Below the pieces are notes generated by a model. That model saw only the letters and a program-made list of their open reading frames with translations. It was not told the origin of the DNA and made no database searches. Source: an uncultured Clostridium sp. (GTDB taxonomy: Bacteria > Bacillota > Clostridia > Christensenellales > Borkfalkiaceae). From it: DNA of 17,408 bases. Within the stretch, counting starts at the first letter, position 1; each line of letters starts with the position of its first letter. The stretch is taken from positions 1 through 17,408 of the forward strand of contig USMU01000039.1 in NCBI GenBank assembly GCA_900555925.1, in the 5' to 3' direction. Shown here piece by piece: positions 7,379-13,002 of the stretch. The translations under genes and the position numbers were made by a program.

Positions 7379-8209
7379 TTACTCCTTGAAAGCAGATAAA
7401 TAAGTATTGTATAACAGCATCGTAATCGTCATGGGCCCCACTCCGCCGGGCACGGGGGTGATATACGAGGTTTTCTCTTTAACGTTTTCAAAATCCACAT
7501 CGCCGCAGAGCTTGCCGATCGCGTTCCTGTTCATGCCGACGTCGACGACGACGGCGCCTTCCTTTACCATATCCGCAGTCACAAATTTCGGTTTCCCCAC
7601 GGCGGAAATCAAAATATCCGCCTCGCGGCAAATCTCTTTGAGCCCCCGCGTCCTGCTGTGGCAGACGGTAACGGTAGCGTCCGCATTGAGAAGGAGAAGC
7701 GCCATAGGCTTTCCCACCGTTTTGCTCCGTCCGAGAACGACCGCGCGCTTTCCCGACAGGGAAATGCCCTCTTTTTCGAGGATTTTCATAATCCCGAGCG
7801 GCGTACACGCGACCGTACACTTTTCCCCCAACGCCAGCTTTCCGAGATTTTCCGCGGAAAAGCCGTCCACGTCTTTTTCATAAGGAATTCTTTTCAATGC
7901 CGCCCGTGCGTCCAAGCCCTCGGGCAGAGGAAGCTGCAAAAGAATCCCGTGTACTTTTTCGTCCCTTCCCAGCTCGTCCAAAAGTTCTTCGACTTCATTC
8001 TGCGTCGCGTCGGCGGGAAGCTCGTAGGAAAAAGAGCGGATTCCGACTTCGCCGCATGCCTTTATCTTATTTTTTACATAGATGCGGGAAGCGGGATTAT
8101 CGCCGACGATGACGACTGCCAGCCCCACTTCCATGCCTTTTTTCTCAATTTCCTCTTTAAGCTGTGAGCGAAGCTCTGCGGCCAGCGCCTTGCCGTCGAT
8201 AATTTTCAT
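7379..8209 (-). CDS. folD: Bifunctional methylenetetrahydrofolate dehydrogenase / cyclohydrolase
   Basis: FolD interconverts 5,10-methylene-, methenyl- and 10-formyl-tetrahydrofolate, normally NADP-dependent, feeding purine and formyl-Met synthesis. It has 276 residues from the ATG at 8209 (MKIIDGKALA). Catalytic Y44 and K48 lie in SRIYVKNKIKACGEVGI (41-57). Next come QLPLP (92-96), KDVDGF (112-117), CTPLGI (135-140), the dinucleotide-binding stretch VVLGRSKTVGKPMA (157-170), VVDVGMNR (221-228), GDVDF (236-240) and TPVPGGVGPMTITML (251-265). The usual Pro before CTP is Ala134. The frame is open upstream into nusB, but the start is fixed by homology and by GGAGAGAG just before the ATG. It lies 19 bases after nusB, as in Bacillus. 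Identification is firm. Confidence 0.96.
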   Translation of the reverse strand: MKIIDGKALAAELRSQLKEEIEKKGMEVGLAVVIVGDNPASRIYVKNKIKACGEVGIRSFSYELPADATQNEVEELLDELGRDEKVHGILLQLPLPEGLDARAALKRIPYEKDVDGFSAENLGKLALGEKCTVACTPLGIMKILEKEGISLSGKRAVVLGRSKTVGKPMALLLLNADATVTVCHSRTRGLKEICREADILISAVGKPKFVTADMVKEGAVVVDVGMNRNAIGKLCGDVDFENVKEKTSYITPVPGGVGPMTITMLLYNTYLSAFKE

Positions 8210-8228
8210 ATTCTCTCTCCGAACCGTA

Positions 8229-8624
8229 TTACTTATTGATGACGCCCGAAAGGACGCCGTTGACGAAATCCGCGCTCGTTTCCGTGGAATATTTTCCGGC
8301 GAGCCCCGCCGCTTCCGAAACGGATACGACGGGCGGAATATCGTCGAAATAACAGATTTCCGCCATGGCAATGAGCAAAATGCTCTTGTCGGTGGGATTG
8401 ATTCGATTCTCCCGATAGTGATGGCACGCACTCTCGATTTTTTCTATGAGCTCCGCGCGATGCTCCTCGACCGCCGCGACCAAATCGGCGGCAAAGAGCA
8501 AATCGTCGTCCTTTTCCAATCCGAATTGACGGTATATTCTCTTTTTGAAGGCGTCAGAACAATCATTGTTGAACTGTTGGGCAAAAATGATGTTCAGAGC
8601 CGCTTCTCTCGCATTACTTCTCAT
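8229..8624 (-). CDS. nusB: Transcription antitermination factor NusB
   Basis: NusB binds boxA RNA with NusE/S10 and forms rRNA antitermination complexes. The protein has 131 all-helical residues: MRSNAREAALNIIFAQQFN at the N-terminus, IINPTDKSILLIAMAE-like central helix (RINPTDKSILLIAMAEICY) and the C-terminal signature KYSTETSADFVNGVL. The usual Asn-Glu before the signature region is SVSEAAGLAG here, a mild divergence. The start is the first ATG of the frame, with GGAG about 13 bases upstream, a rather long spacing. It sits between an Asp23/YqhY gene and folD, the same neighbours as in Bacillus. A hairpin in the 60-base gap upstream (8651-8680) may lower its transcription relative to the Asp23 gene. 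Confidence 0.94.
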   Translation of the reverse strand: MRSNAREAALNIIFAQQFNNDCSDAFKKRIYRQFGLEKDDDLLFAADLVAAVEEHRAELIEKIESACHHYRENRINPTDKSILLIAMAEICYFDDIPPVVSVSEAAGLAGKYSTETSADFVNGVLSGVINK

Positions 8625-8650
8625 CTGATGTTATTTCTCCGTAAATACCG

Positions 8651-8680
8651 AAAATCCCTTGCCGAATCGGAAGGGATTTT
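8651..8680 (-). terminator. Perfect 10-bp inverted repeat between the Asp23-family gene and nusB; weak terminator or attenuator
   Basis: Minus strand: AAAATCCCTT, a 10-base spacer, then AAGGGATTTT. The spacer contains a nested CCG/CGG pairing. The stem starts 4 bases after the stop of the Asp23-family gene. Only four T residues follow, then CGG, so termination would be partial at best. Because nusB and the rest of the operon have no evident promoter of their own, partial read-through or an mRNA-end function is more plausible than full termination. Confidence 0.55.
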
Positions 8681-8684
8681 GCGC

Positions 8685-9071
8685 TTAAACTTCTTCGGAA
8701 TCTTCCGCGCCGGCATCCTCGTCGGAATCCGCTGCCGACTCGGGAGAGACGGCGGGAAACACTACGTCCTGAATATGAACGTCGACCTTCGCCACTTTAT
8801 ACCGAGTCATCGTTTCGACGTTCTGTTTTACCGACTGCTGAATCCGATAAGCCAATTCCGGTACGTTGTATCCGTATTTTACGATAACGGAAACGTCTGC
8901 ATAAATGCCGTCCTTTTCGAGAAAGAGGCTGATTCCCCTTTTCTTTCCCGAAACCAATGTGGTGCCTTCGACCTCCTCTACCGCCAGCGCGACGATTCCG
9001 TTTACGATACCCGCATTATATACGACCTTTCCGTTTTGTTTATCGTTCAAATTAAATCTGAAATTGGACAT
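8685..9071 (-). CDS. yqhY: Asp23/Gls24 (DUF322) family protein, YqhY-like
   Basis: A small cytoplasmic protein of the alkaline-shock Asp23 family. In Bacillus, YqhY lies beside nusB and accBC and has been linked to acetyl-CoA carboxylase control, but the role here is inferred from position only. It has 128 residues. The conserved core runs from about 12 to 112 (GKVVYNAGIVNGIVALAVEEVEG; YADVSVIVKYGYNVPELAYRIQQ; VETMTRYKVAKVDVHIQDVVF), followed by an acidic tail (DSDEDAGAEDSEE). No membrane segment is seen. The ATG at 9071 has AAGGAG 11 bases upstream and an extended -10 promoter about 35 bases upstream, so this is probably the first gene of a long vegetative operon reaching spoIVB. accB and accC, expected upstream in Bacillus, are absent. 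Confidence 0.85.
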   Translation of the reverse strand: MSNFRFNLNDKQNGKVVYNAGIVNGIVALAVEEVEGTTLVSGKKRGISLFLEKDGIYADVSVIVKYGYNVPELAYRIQQSVKQNVETMTRYKVAKVDVHIQDVVFPAVSPESAADSDEDAGAEDSEEV

Positions 9072-9105
9072 TCAAAAAGATTCTCCTTGATAAGCTACCG
9101 CTTAT

Positions 9106-9134
9106 ATTATAGCACATCTTTCCGAATAATTCTA
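9106..9134 (-). promoter_or_regulatory. Extended -10 (sigma-A type) promoter for the Asp23-nusB-folD-ispA-dxs operon
   Basis: Minus strand: TATAAT at 9106-9111, preceded by TGC (TG at 9113-9114), making a consensus extended -10. A weak -35, TAGAAT, lies 17 bases upstream at 9129-9134. The start point would fall near 9099, giving a leader of about 28 bases that contains the AAGGAG site. The rest of the 142-base spoIIIAH-Asp23 gap is A/T-rich. It holds a 7-bp inverted repeat (9167-9173 with 9185-9191) but no clear T-run, so no convincing terminator for the spoIIIA operon. Confidence 0.75.
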
Positions 9135-9213
9135 CTGTTTTTTATCAAATAGTTTTTCTTTTTTCAACTTTGTAGGAAAAGTGGACAAAGTCACTTAAAA
9201 ATACGCTCTTTTT

Positions 9214-9702
9214 TCAGCTCTCCGAATATACGGGCATGATGACGATATTTCCGGCGACGACTCCCGTTTCGTTTTTGAGCATGTTATAGATGGAAAGTGC
9301 CGTATCGTACGTGAGTTCGGAAGAATTGATAAACACGTTGATATTATCGGAATCGCTGGAAACGGAAACAACCGCGTCGGAGAAGCCGAGGGATTTGACC
9401 ATATTTTCGAGGACGAGCTCTTTTTCCATAGCCGCGACGATTTCCATTTTCATTTTCGTCGCTTCTTCATAGCGTTCGTCCCCCGCTTCATAGAGCGCAA
9501 TTACGCTGTCGAGCTGAACGAGTTCTTCGCTGCGCGCCGTCGTGCGCTCCGTGCGATAGGTAGCGAAATAATTCGCCGTGGTGACGCCGCCCTCCGCGGA
9601 AGCCAGCGCATTGGTGTTGGCGAGTACGAAATTAAATACCGCCGTCACCGCGAGCAAAAGCACTAATGCCGACATTACAACAATTTTCTTTTTGGTTGAC
9701 AT
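9214..9702 (-). CDS. spoIIIAH: Stage III sporulation protein AH (channel ring protein)
   Basis: SpoIIIAH is a mother-cell membrane protein whose extracellular ring-building domain pairs with forespore SpoIIQ across the intermembrane space. It has 162 residues. A membrane anchor at about 6-28 (IVVMSALVLLLAVTAVFNFV) follows a basic tip. NYFATYRTERTTARSEE (44-60) is the family hallmark opening the extracellular helix. The C-terminal half (about 90-157) has the YscJ/FliF-like ring-building fold: LVLENMVKSLGFSDAVVSVS, INVFINSSEL, NMLKNETGV, IVIMPVY. AAGGAG lies 8 bases before the ATG. It is the last spoIIIA gene, 16 bases after spoIIIAG. In Bacillus the operon is sigma-E dependent; the sequence alone does not prove that here. 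Confidence 0.93.
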   Translation of the reverse strand: MSTKKKIVVMSALVLLLAVTAVFNFVLANTNALASAEGGVTTANYFATYRTERTTARSEELVQLDSVIALYEAGDERYEEATKMKMEIVAAMEKELVLENMVKSLGFSDAVVSVSSDSDNINVFINSSELTYDTALSIYNMLKNETGVVAGNIVIMPVYSES

Positions 9703-9718
9703 ATTTTTATCTCCTTTT

Positions 9719-10102
9719 TTATTCTTTCATCAGATAAATTCTCACGGACTTTTCGTCCGTTCCCAAAGCGGCCGCCACGGCTTCCCGAATGTTCATGTTC
9801 ACCAGGAGGTCGTTTGCGCCCTCGCAGACCACTACGACGCTTTCCACGCCGTCTTCTCCTTCGCAAATCATCACGTTGACCTTGCCCACCCCTTCGATTT
9901 CCTCCAAAAGCGCGCATAGCTTTTGCTCGCTTTCGCTGGCGTTTGCCATCGTCGACACCTCCTGTTTATCGTCGGTATAAAAAATTTTCCATACCGCGAA
10001 AATCAGGAGCAGGGCGAGGGCTGAAAGCAGCAGGACATCGCGGAAGCGACTGCTTTTTTCCCCGCGCTTACGGCTGCGCGAAGCCGTTTGATTATTCGAC
10101 AA
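9719..10102 (-). CDS. spoIIIAG: Stage III sporulation protein AG, minimal form
   Basis: SpoIIIAG forms the large oligomeric ring of the SpoIIIA-SpoIIQ channel in the mother-cell membrane. This protein has only 127 residues, against roughly 230 in Bacillus. It has a basic N-terminus (SRSRKRGEKSSRFR), a membrane segment at about 23-41, a linker, then a ring-building motif: LCALLEEIEGVGKVNVMI (first helix and strand), VESVVVVCEGAND (second strand) and MNIREAVAAALGTDEKSVRIYLM (helix and last strand). Between the first and second strands there are only about nine residues (CEGEDGVES). In Bacillus a long beta-insertion sits there. The start is TTG at 10102, overlapping the spoIIIAF stop by 11 bases, with GAGG 6 bases upstream inside spoIIIAF. 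Identity rests on position plus the VGKVNVMI and VVVVCEGA signatures. Confidence 0.88.
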   Translation of the reverse strand: MSNNQTASRSRKRGEKSSRFRDVLLLSALALLLIFAVWKIFYTDDKQEVSTMANASESEQKLCALLEEIEGVGKVNVMICEGEDGVESVVVVCEGANDLLVNMNIREAVAAALGTDEKSVRIYLMKE

Positions 10103-10610
10103 ACTCCACCTCGCAGCCGTATTTGTCCGTAATATGCTCTTTCATCTTTTCCCGTACCTCCTCGTCGATATTTCCCTCTATGTCCTTCAAGAGTACTTTG
10201 GTGATTTTGATTTCCGTTCCCTCGTAAACGGACAGATACCCGTCCTCCCCGCCTTCGGTAACCGCGCCACAATACTCCCAAAGCAGCGTGGCTTCCACGC
10301 GGACGGAAAAGAGCTCCTCCATTTTTTCTTCCAAATCCTCTTCGGCGTTTTCTACTCTTTTCGTACTGCAATAATCTATGAAGGAACTGTCCGTTTCTAT
10401 GACTGTTTCCGAGGAAAAAAACGGAAAATTTATCTCGCCGCCCGTTGCGACCTTATGAAAGAAACCCAAAATAGGTGCCAAAATGACGGCTAAACAACAT
10501 AGCTTGGTCATGCCCTTGATAAATTTTGCCGTTTTCCCTTCGGGCAATACCGCCGATAAAATCCCCGTCAAAAGAACGATGCCGATAATGGCAAGAAGAT
10601 AACCGCTCAA
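10092..10610 (-). CDS. spoIIIAF: Stage III sporulation protein AF
   Basis: A mother-cell membrane protein of the SpoIIIA channel with a cytoplasmic or intermembrane C-terminal domain; its exact role is not settled. It has 172 residues from TTG at 10610. Two membrane segments lie at about 4-20 (LLAIIGIVLLTGILSAV) and 33-50 (TKLCCLAVILAPILGFF), joined by LPEGKTAKFIKGM, the usual AF pattern. A charged domain follows, with IKITKVLLKDIEGN near 132-145 and a C-terminal end in CEVEFVE. The frame continues upstream to an ATG at 10691 inside spoIIIAE, but those 27 residues have no counterpart in the family. A strong GGAGGT lies 6 bases before the TTG, and the TTG overlaps the spoIIIAE stop as TTGA. 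The 3' end overlaps spoIIIAG by 11 bases. Confidence 0.88.
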   Translation of the reverse strand: MSGYLLAIIGIVLLTGILSAVLPEGKTAKFIKGMTKLCCLAVILAPILGFFHKVATGGEINFPFFSSETVIETDSSFIDYCSTKRVENAEEDLEEKMEELFSVRVEATLLWEYCGAVTEGGEDGYLSVYEGTEIKITKVLLKDIEGNIDEEVREKMKEHITDKYGCEVEFVE

Positions 10611-11842
10611 AACAGCACCTCCGATGAACAAATAATCAGCACAATTCCGATAAAATACAGAAATGCCACAAACAGCAATCCCGCGGTGCAATAGTTGAGA
10701 TTATCCGCCGTTTCGCCCAAAAAGGAGGAAATGCGGCTTTCGCCGAGCGGTTGGGTAACGGCGGCAGTCAGCCTCAGAAATAAATTTGCCGCGACCAGCA
10801 TGACGAGCGGCTCGAACAATACGGAGACCATGAGAAAAATACTCAGACTTCCGAGGGAATTTTTAATGAGCACGCTGCCGGCTATCGCAAGGTCGAAGCC
10901 GCCGGAAAGAAATCCGCCGACGATGGGAACGCCCGTCCCGATAGCGTATTTCGCCGCTCTGCGGGTGATTCCGTCGTATGCCGCCGAAGTCAGTCCCTGC
11001 ACGGTGAAAAACAATCCGAATACGGAGACGCTCACGCCGATAATCCATTTGTTTATACTCTTGAAAAAAGCGGAAAAATTGTTAAGTTTCAATTCGTTCG
11101 ACAGATTTCCCGCCATGGAAAACGCGATAATCGTCAACGTGAGCGGAAGGACGACCGCCGAAACAATAGAAACAATCGTGGTGCTTAGAAAGGCTACCGC
11201 GGGCTGGTAAATCGCGGCGGAAACGCTTCCGCCGCTCGCGGCCATGAGCGTCAACAGTAGAGGAAACGTCAGCTGCATTTGCTCGCGCATGGAGGACACG
11301 GAGGAAAAGGCGCGAGAGAAACATTCCGTCAGAACTGCCAGAACGGGAATGAGAGCCGCCGCATAAGCGACGAGAAATATCATATCCGCCGAAGTCTGAG
11401 AGGCAAAGCTGCTCTTGACGGACGACAAAATCCCGCATAGCAGCGCCACCGCGCAGATACAGGCAAAAGCGGGAAGCATATCCTTTACGTCCTCGAACAA
11501 TACGTTGAGAATCTGCTTACCGAATCCCCCGTAGTCAAACTGCTCCCCCTTGATATAGTCGAAAAGCCGTTCGCCTATCGTCTCGTCGGAAAAAATCCCC
11601 AAAGAATCGATATATTCCTGCAAAGCCTCCGTATCTAATTTTTCTATTTGTTCGAGGATATTCTGATTGAGTTCCTCTTTTCCGTCCGTACCTTCCTCCG
11701 CCTGCGCGAATACGAGTCCCGGCAGGCAGAAAACGACGAAAAAAACGAGAACAAAAACCCGAAGAACGAGGCGCCGTCTCCGCCTCTTTTGTTTTCCCCT
11801 GCATGAAAGCGGCAAACCGTGTAAATAATTTTTTGTCCTCAT
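10607..11842 (-). CDS. spoIIIAE: Stage III sporulation protein AE (polytopic channel component)
   Basis: A multi-pass membrane protein of the SpoIIIA complex, thought to form part of the transport path in the mother-cell membrane. It has 411 residues, close to the Bacillus protein. The N-terminal signal is unusual in its long basic n-region (RGKQKRRRRR at 15-24), followed by a hydrophobic core (25-44) and a likely cleavage near VFAQA (44-48). An extracellular segment (about 49-110) precedes repeated hydrophobic stretches: ACICAVALLCGIL, MIFLVAYAAALIPVLAVL, FPLLLTLMAASGG, a long one near TTIVSIVSAVVLPLTLTIIA, and C-terminal IFLMVSVLFEPLVMLVAANL and GLLFVAFLYFIGIVLIIC. VQGLTSAAYDGITRRAAKYA and GTGVPIVGGFLSGG are characteristic family segments. 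The start overlaps the spoIIIAD stop as ATGA with GGAG 5 bases upstream. The end overlaps spoIIIAF by 4 bases. Confidence 0.95.
   Translation of the reverse strand: MRTKNYLHGLPLSCRGKQKRRRRRLVLRVFVLVFFVVFCLPGLVFAQAEEGTDGKEELNQNILEQIEKLDTEALQEYIDSLGIFSDETIGERLFDYIKGEQFDYGGFGKQILNVLFEDVKDMLPAFACICAVALLCGILSSVKSSFASQTSADMIFLVAYAAALIPVLAVLTECFSRAFSSVSSMREQMQLTFPLLLTLMAASGGSVSAAIYQPAVAFLSTTIVSIVSAVVLPLTLTIIAFSMAGNLSNELKLNNFSAFFKSINKWIIGVSVSVFGLFFTVQGLTSAAYDGITRRAAKYAIGTGVPIVGGFLSGGFDLAIAGSVLIKNSLGSLSIFLMVSVLFEPLVMLVAANLFLRLTAAVTQPLGESRISSFLGETADNLNYCTAGLLFVAFLYFIGIVLIICSSEVLF
10617..10622 (-). promoter_or_regulatory. Ribosome binding site fixing the TTG start of spoIIIAF
   Basis: Perfect GGAGGT on the minus strand, within the last codons of spoIIIAE, 6 bases before TTG at 10610. 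It overrules the upstream in-frame ATG at 10691 and indicates translational coupling through the TTGA overlap. Confidence 0.8.
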
Positions 11843-12237
11843 ATCAGCTCCAAGAATCCCGCCATCAGTTTGAGGACACTTTCGATGATGGGGAGAGAAA
11901 GAATTAAAATGGTGAGCTTTCCGCCGAGAATTACCTTATCCGCGACGGCGGCGCTGCCGAAGTCATTGAGCAGCCCCGCACTGAATTCGGTGAGATACCC
12001 CACACCGACGATTTTCAGAAGAATTTTAATAAGTCCGTTTTCGATTCCCGTGAGCTTTGCTATCGTCGACAGGATATTGACGGTATTTTGGAGCATGTCC
12101 ACTACAAACATCAAAATAATAATGACGCCGGTAATCGTGACGGCGAAGGAAAGTTCGGGCTTGGTACTTTTGAGAAGTATTGCCGAAATTGCCGTCACGA
12201 AGGCAATGCCGATAATTTTGAAAATTTCCGTTTCCGT
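11839..12237 (-). CDS. spoIIIAD: Stage III sporulation protein AD, start codon non-canonical or altered
   Basis: A small membrane protein of the SpoIIIA complex. The first canonical start in the frame is GTG at 12198, giving 119 residues (TAISAILLKSTKPEL...). That would cut into the first membrane helix. The frame is open 15 codons further up to TAA at 12244-12246, and it encodes EIFKIIGIAFV, which aligns with the N-terminus of Bacillus SpoIIIAD (IVQIVGLGLIATFLSLIVKE). No ATG, GTG or TTG occurs there. An ACG at 12235-12237, with AAGG 4 bases and GGAAGG 9 bases upstream, would give 132 residues, about the Bacillus length. I place the start there provisionally; ATT at 12223-12225 is another candidate. 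Three hydrophobic segments are visible (about 3-20, 31-50 and 105-128), with LKIVGVGYLTEFSAGLLND between them. The end overlaps spoIIIAE as ATGA. Confidence 0.82.
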   Translation of the reverse strand, partial: TETEIFKIIGIAFVTAISAILLKSTKPELSFAVTITGVIIILMFVVDMLQNTVNILSTIAKLTGIENGLIKILLKIVGVGYLTEFSAGLLNDFGSAAVADKVILGGKLTILILSLPIIESVLKLMAGFLELI

Positions 12238-12291
12238 ATGTCCTTACCTTCCTTTTGTTTTTCTTTATTTTCCGTTTTCAGCCCCGAAAGG

Positions 12292-12489
12292 CTACGTCAA
12301 ATCGAAAAGTTCCATGATCTGCCCGAATAAATCGCCTACCATACCGACGACGATCGTCAGGACGAGAATCAGCCCTACGATGCTCACCACCGTAGCAATA
12401 TCGTCGCGGTCGGATTTTTTAAGAATCTGACAGATGACGGTGACGATGATGCCGATGGCAGCGATTTTGAAAAGTATCGAAATATCCAT
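12292..12489 (-). CDS. spoIIIAC: Stage III sporulation protein AC
   Basis: A 65-residue membrane protein of the SpoIIIA complex with two hydrophobic helices, at about 3-24 (ISILFKIAAIGIIVTVICQIL) and 32-55 (ATVVSIVGLILVLTIVVGMV), joined by a short polar loop KKSDRDDI. It ends with DLFGQIMELF, matching the DLF..I..(L/V)F end of the Bacillus protein. The frame extends upstream to 12570 over the spoIIIAB 3' end, but family length and the N-terminus MDISILFKIA fix the start at 12489. Only a weak AAAG precedes it, 5 bases after the spoIIIAB stop, so coupling to spoIIIAB translation is likely. The 54 bases to the next gene hold a small hairpin (AGCCT, TTCG loop, GGGCT) overlapping the TAG stop. Confidence 0.9.
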   Translation of the reverse strand: MDISILFKIAAIGIIVTVICQILKKSDRDDIATVVSIVGLILVLTIVVGMVGDLFGQIMELFDLT

Positions 12490-12494
12490 AATCT

Positions 12495-12992
12495 TTATAT
12501 GATGATGACTAAAATCATCAGCCCGCAGAGAAATCCGAGCTTCAAATATAGGTCTCCGTATTTGGTACACTCCTCCGCGCTTTTGCGCTTATATTCGCCC
12601 AGCGTTCCCTTTACCGATGTGAAATATGCGCTCTGAGAGGCGCTGTCGCCCTTCCCGACCATGAGAAAATAATCGTTCACGAAATCTCCCTCGTCTTTGC
12701 TCAGAAAAGAAAACGTCGGAAGAGAAGATTTTGTCTGAGGATCCTCCTCTCCGTTCTTTCCCAACGTTTCGACGAAGGCGCATAAGAGCTCGTCAAATTC
12801 TCCCTTATAGACATATTTACCGCTGAATTCCTTGATAGGACGGCGATAATAGGCAATCTCGCTCAAAAAACGCTCGTTGAACTCATTCATCTGCGAGAAA
12901 AAATTTTTTCTCTGTCTGTATTTTTTTGCGAGAACGTAGCCGCAGAAGCTCGTGAAGCATACGATTGCCACGCCGAGAATAAATTTTATCAT
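12495..12992 (-). CDS. spoIIIAB: Stage III sporulation protein AB
   Basis: A mother-cell membrane protein of the SpoIIIA machine, with a cytoplasmic helical domain resembling part of the type II secretion GspF fold and thought to work with the SpoIIIAA ATPase. It has 165 residues. There is one N-terminal membrane segment (about 3-22: KFILGVAIVCFTSFCGYVLA) and one at the C-terminus (about 149-165: KLGFLCGLMILVIII). Between them lies a soluble helical body with ERFLSEIAYYRRPIKEF (39-56), typical of the family's L..EI.Y...P. The start lies 10 bases after the spoIIIAA stop. Its nearest Shine-Dalgarno-like AAGG is about 14 bases away, so coupled translation is likely. Sequence is poorly conserved in this family; assignment leans on position and topology. 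Confidence 0.9.
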   Translation of the reverse strand: MIKFILGVAIVCFTSFCGYVLAKKYRQRKNFFSQMNEFNERFLSEIAYYRRPIKEFSGKYVYKGEFDELLCAFVETLGKNGEEDPQTKSSLPTFSFLSKDEGDFVNDYFLMVGKGDSASQSAYFTSVKGTLGEYKRKSAEECTKYGDLYLKLGFLCGLMILVIII

Positions 12993-13002
12993 ACCGCATC
13001 TT

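Noticed and set aside
8210..8431. N-terminal extension of folD into nusB
   Set aside because: The added 74 residues are nusB read in another frame; FolD homology and a Shine-Dalgarno fix the start at 8209.
8082..9152. Long open frame on the plus strand opposite folD, nusB and the Asp23 gene
   Set aside because: It is antisense to three firmly identified genes, has no recognisable family motif, and is explained by the codon bias of the minus-strand genes.
9167..9191. Inverted repeat ACTTTGT / ACAAAGT after spoIIIAH as a terminator
   Set aside because: The stem is only 7 bp with an 11-base spacer and no T-tract follows on the minus strand, so terminator function is unsupported.
12490..12570. 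Longer spoIIIAC starting within spoIIIAB
   Set aside because: The extra 27 residues are the spoIIIAB 3' end in another frame and have no counterpart in the 65-68 residue family.
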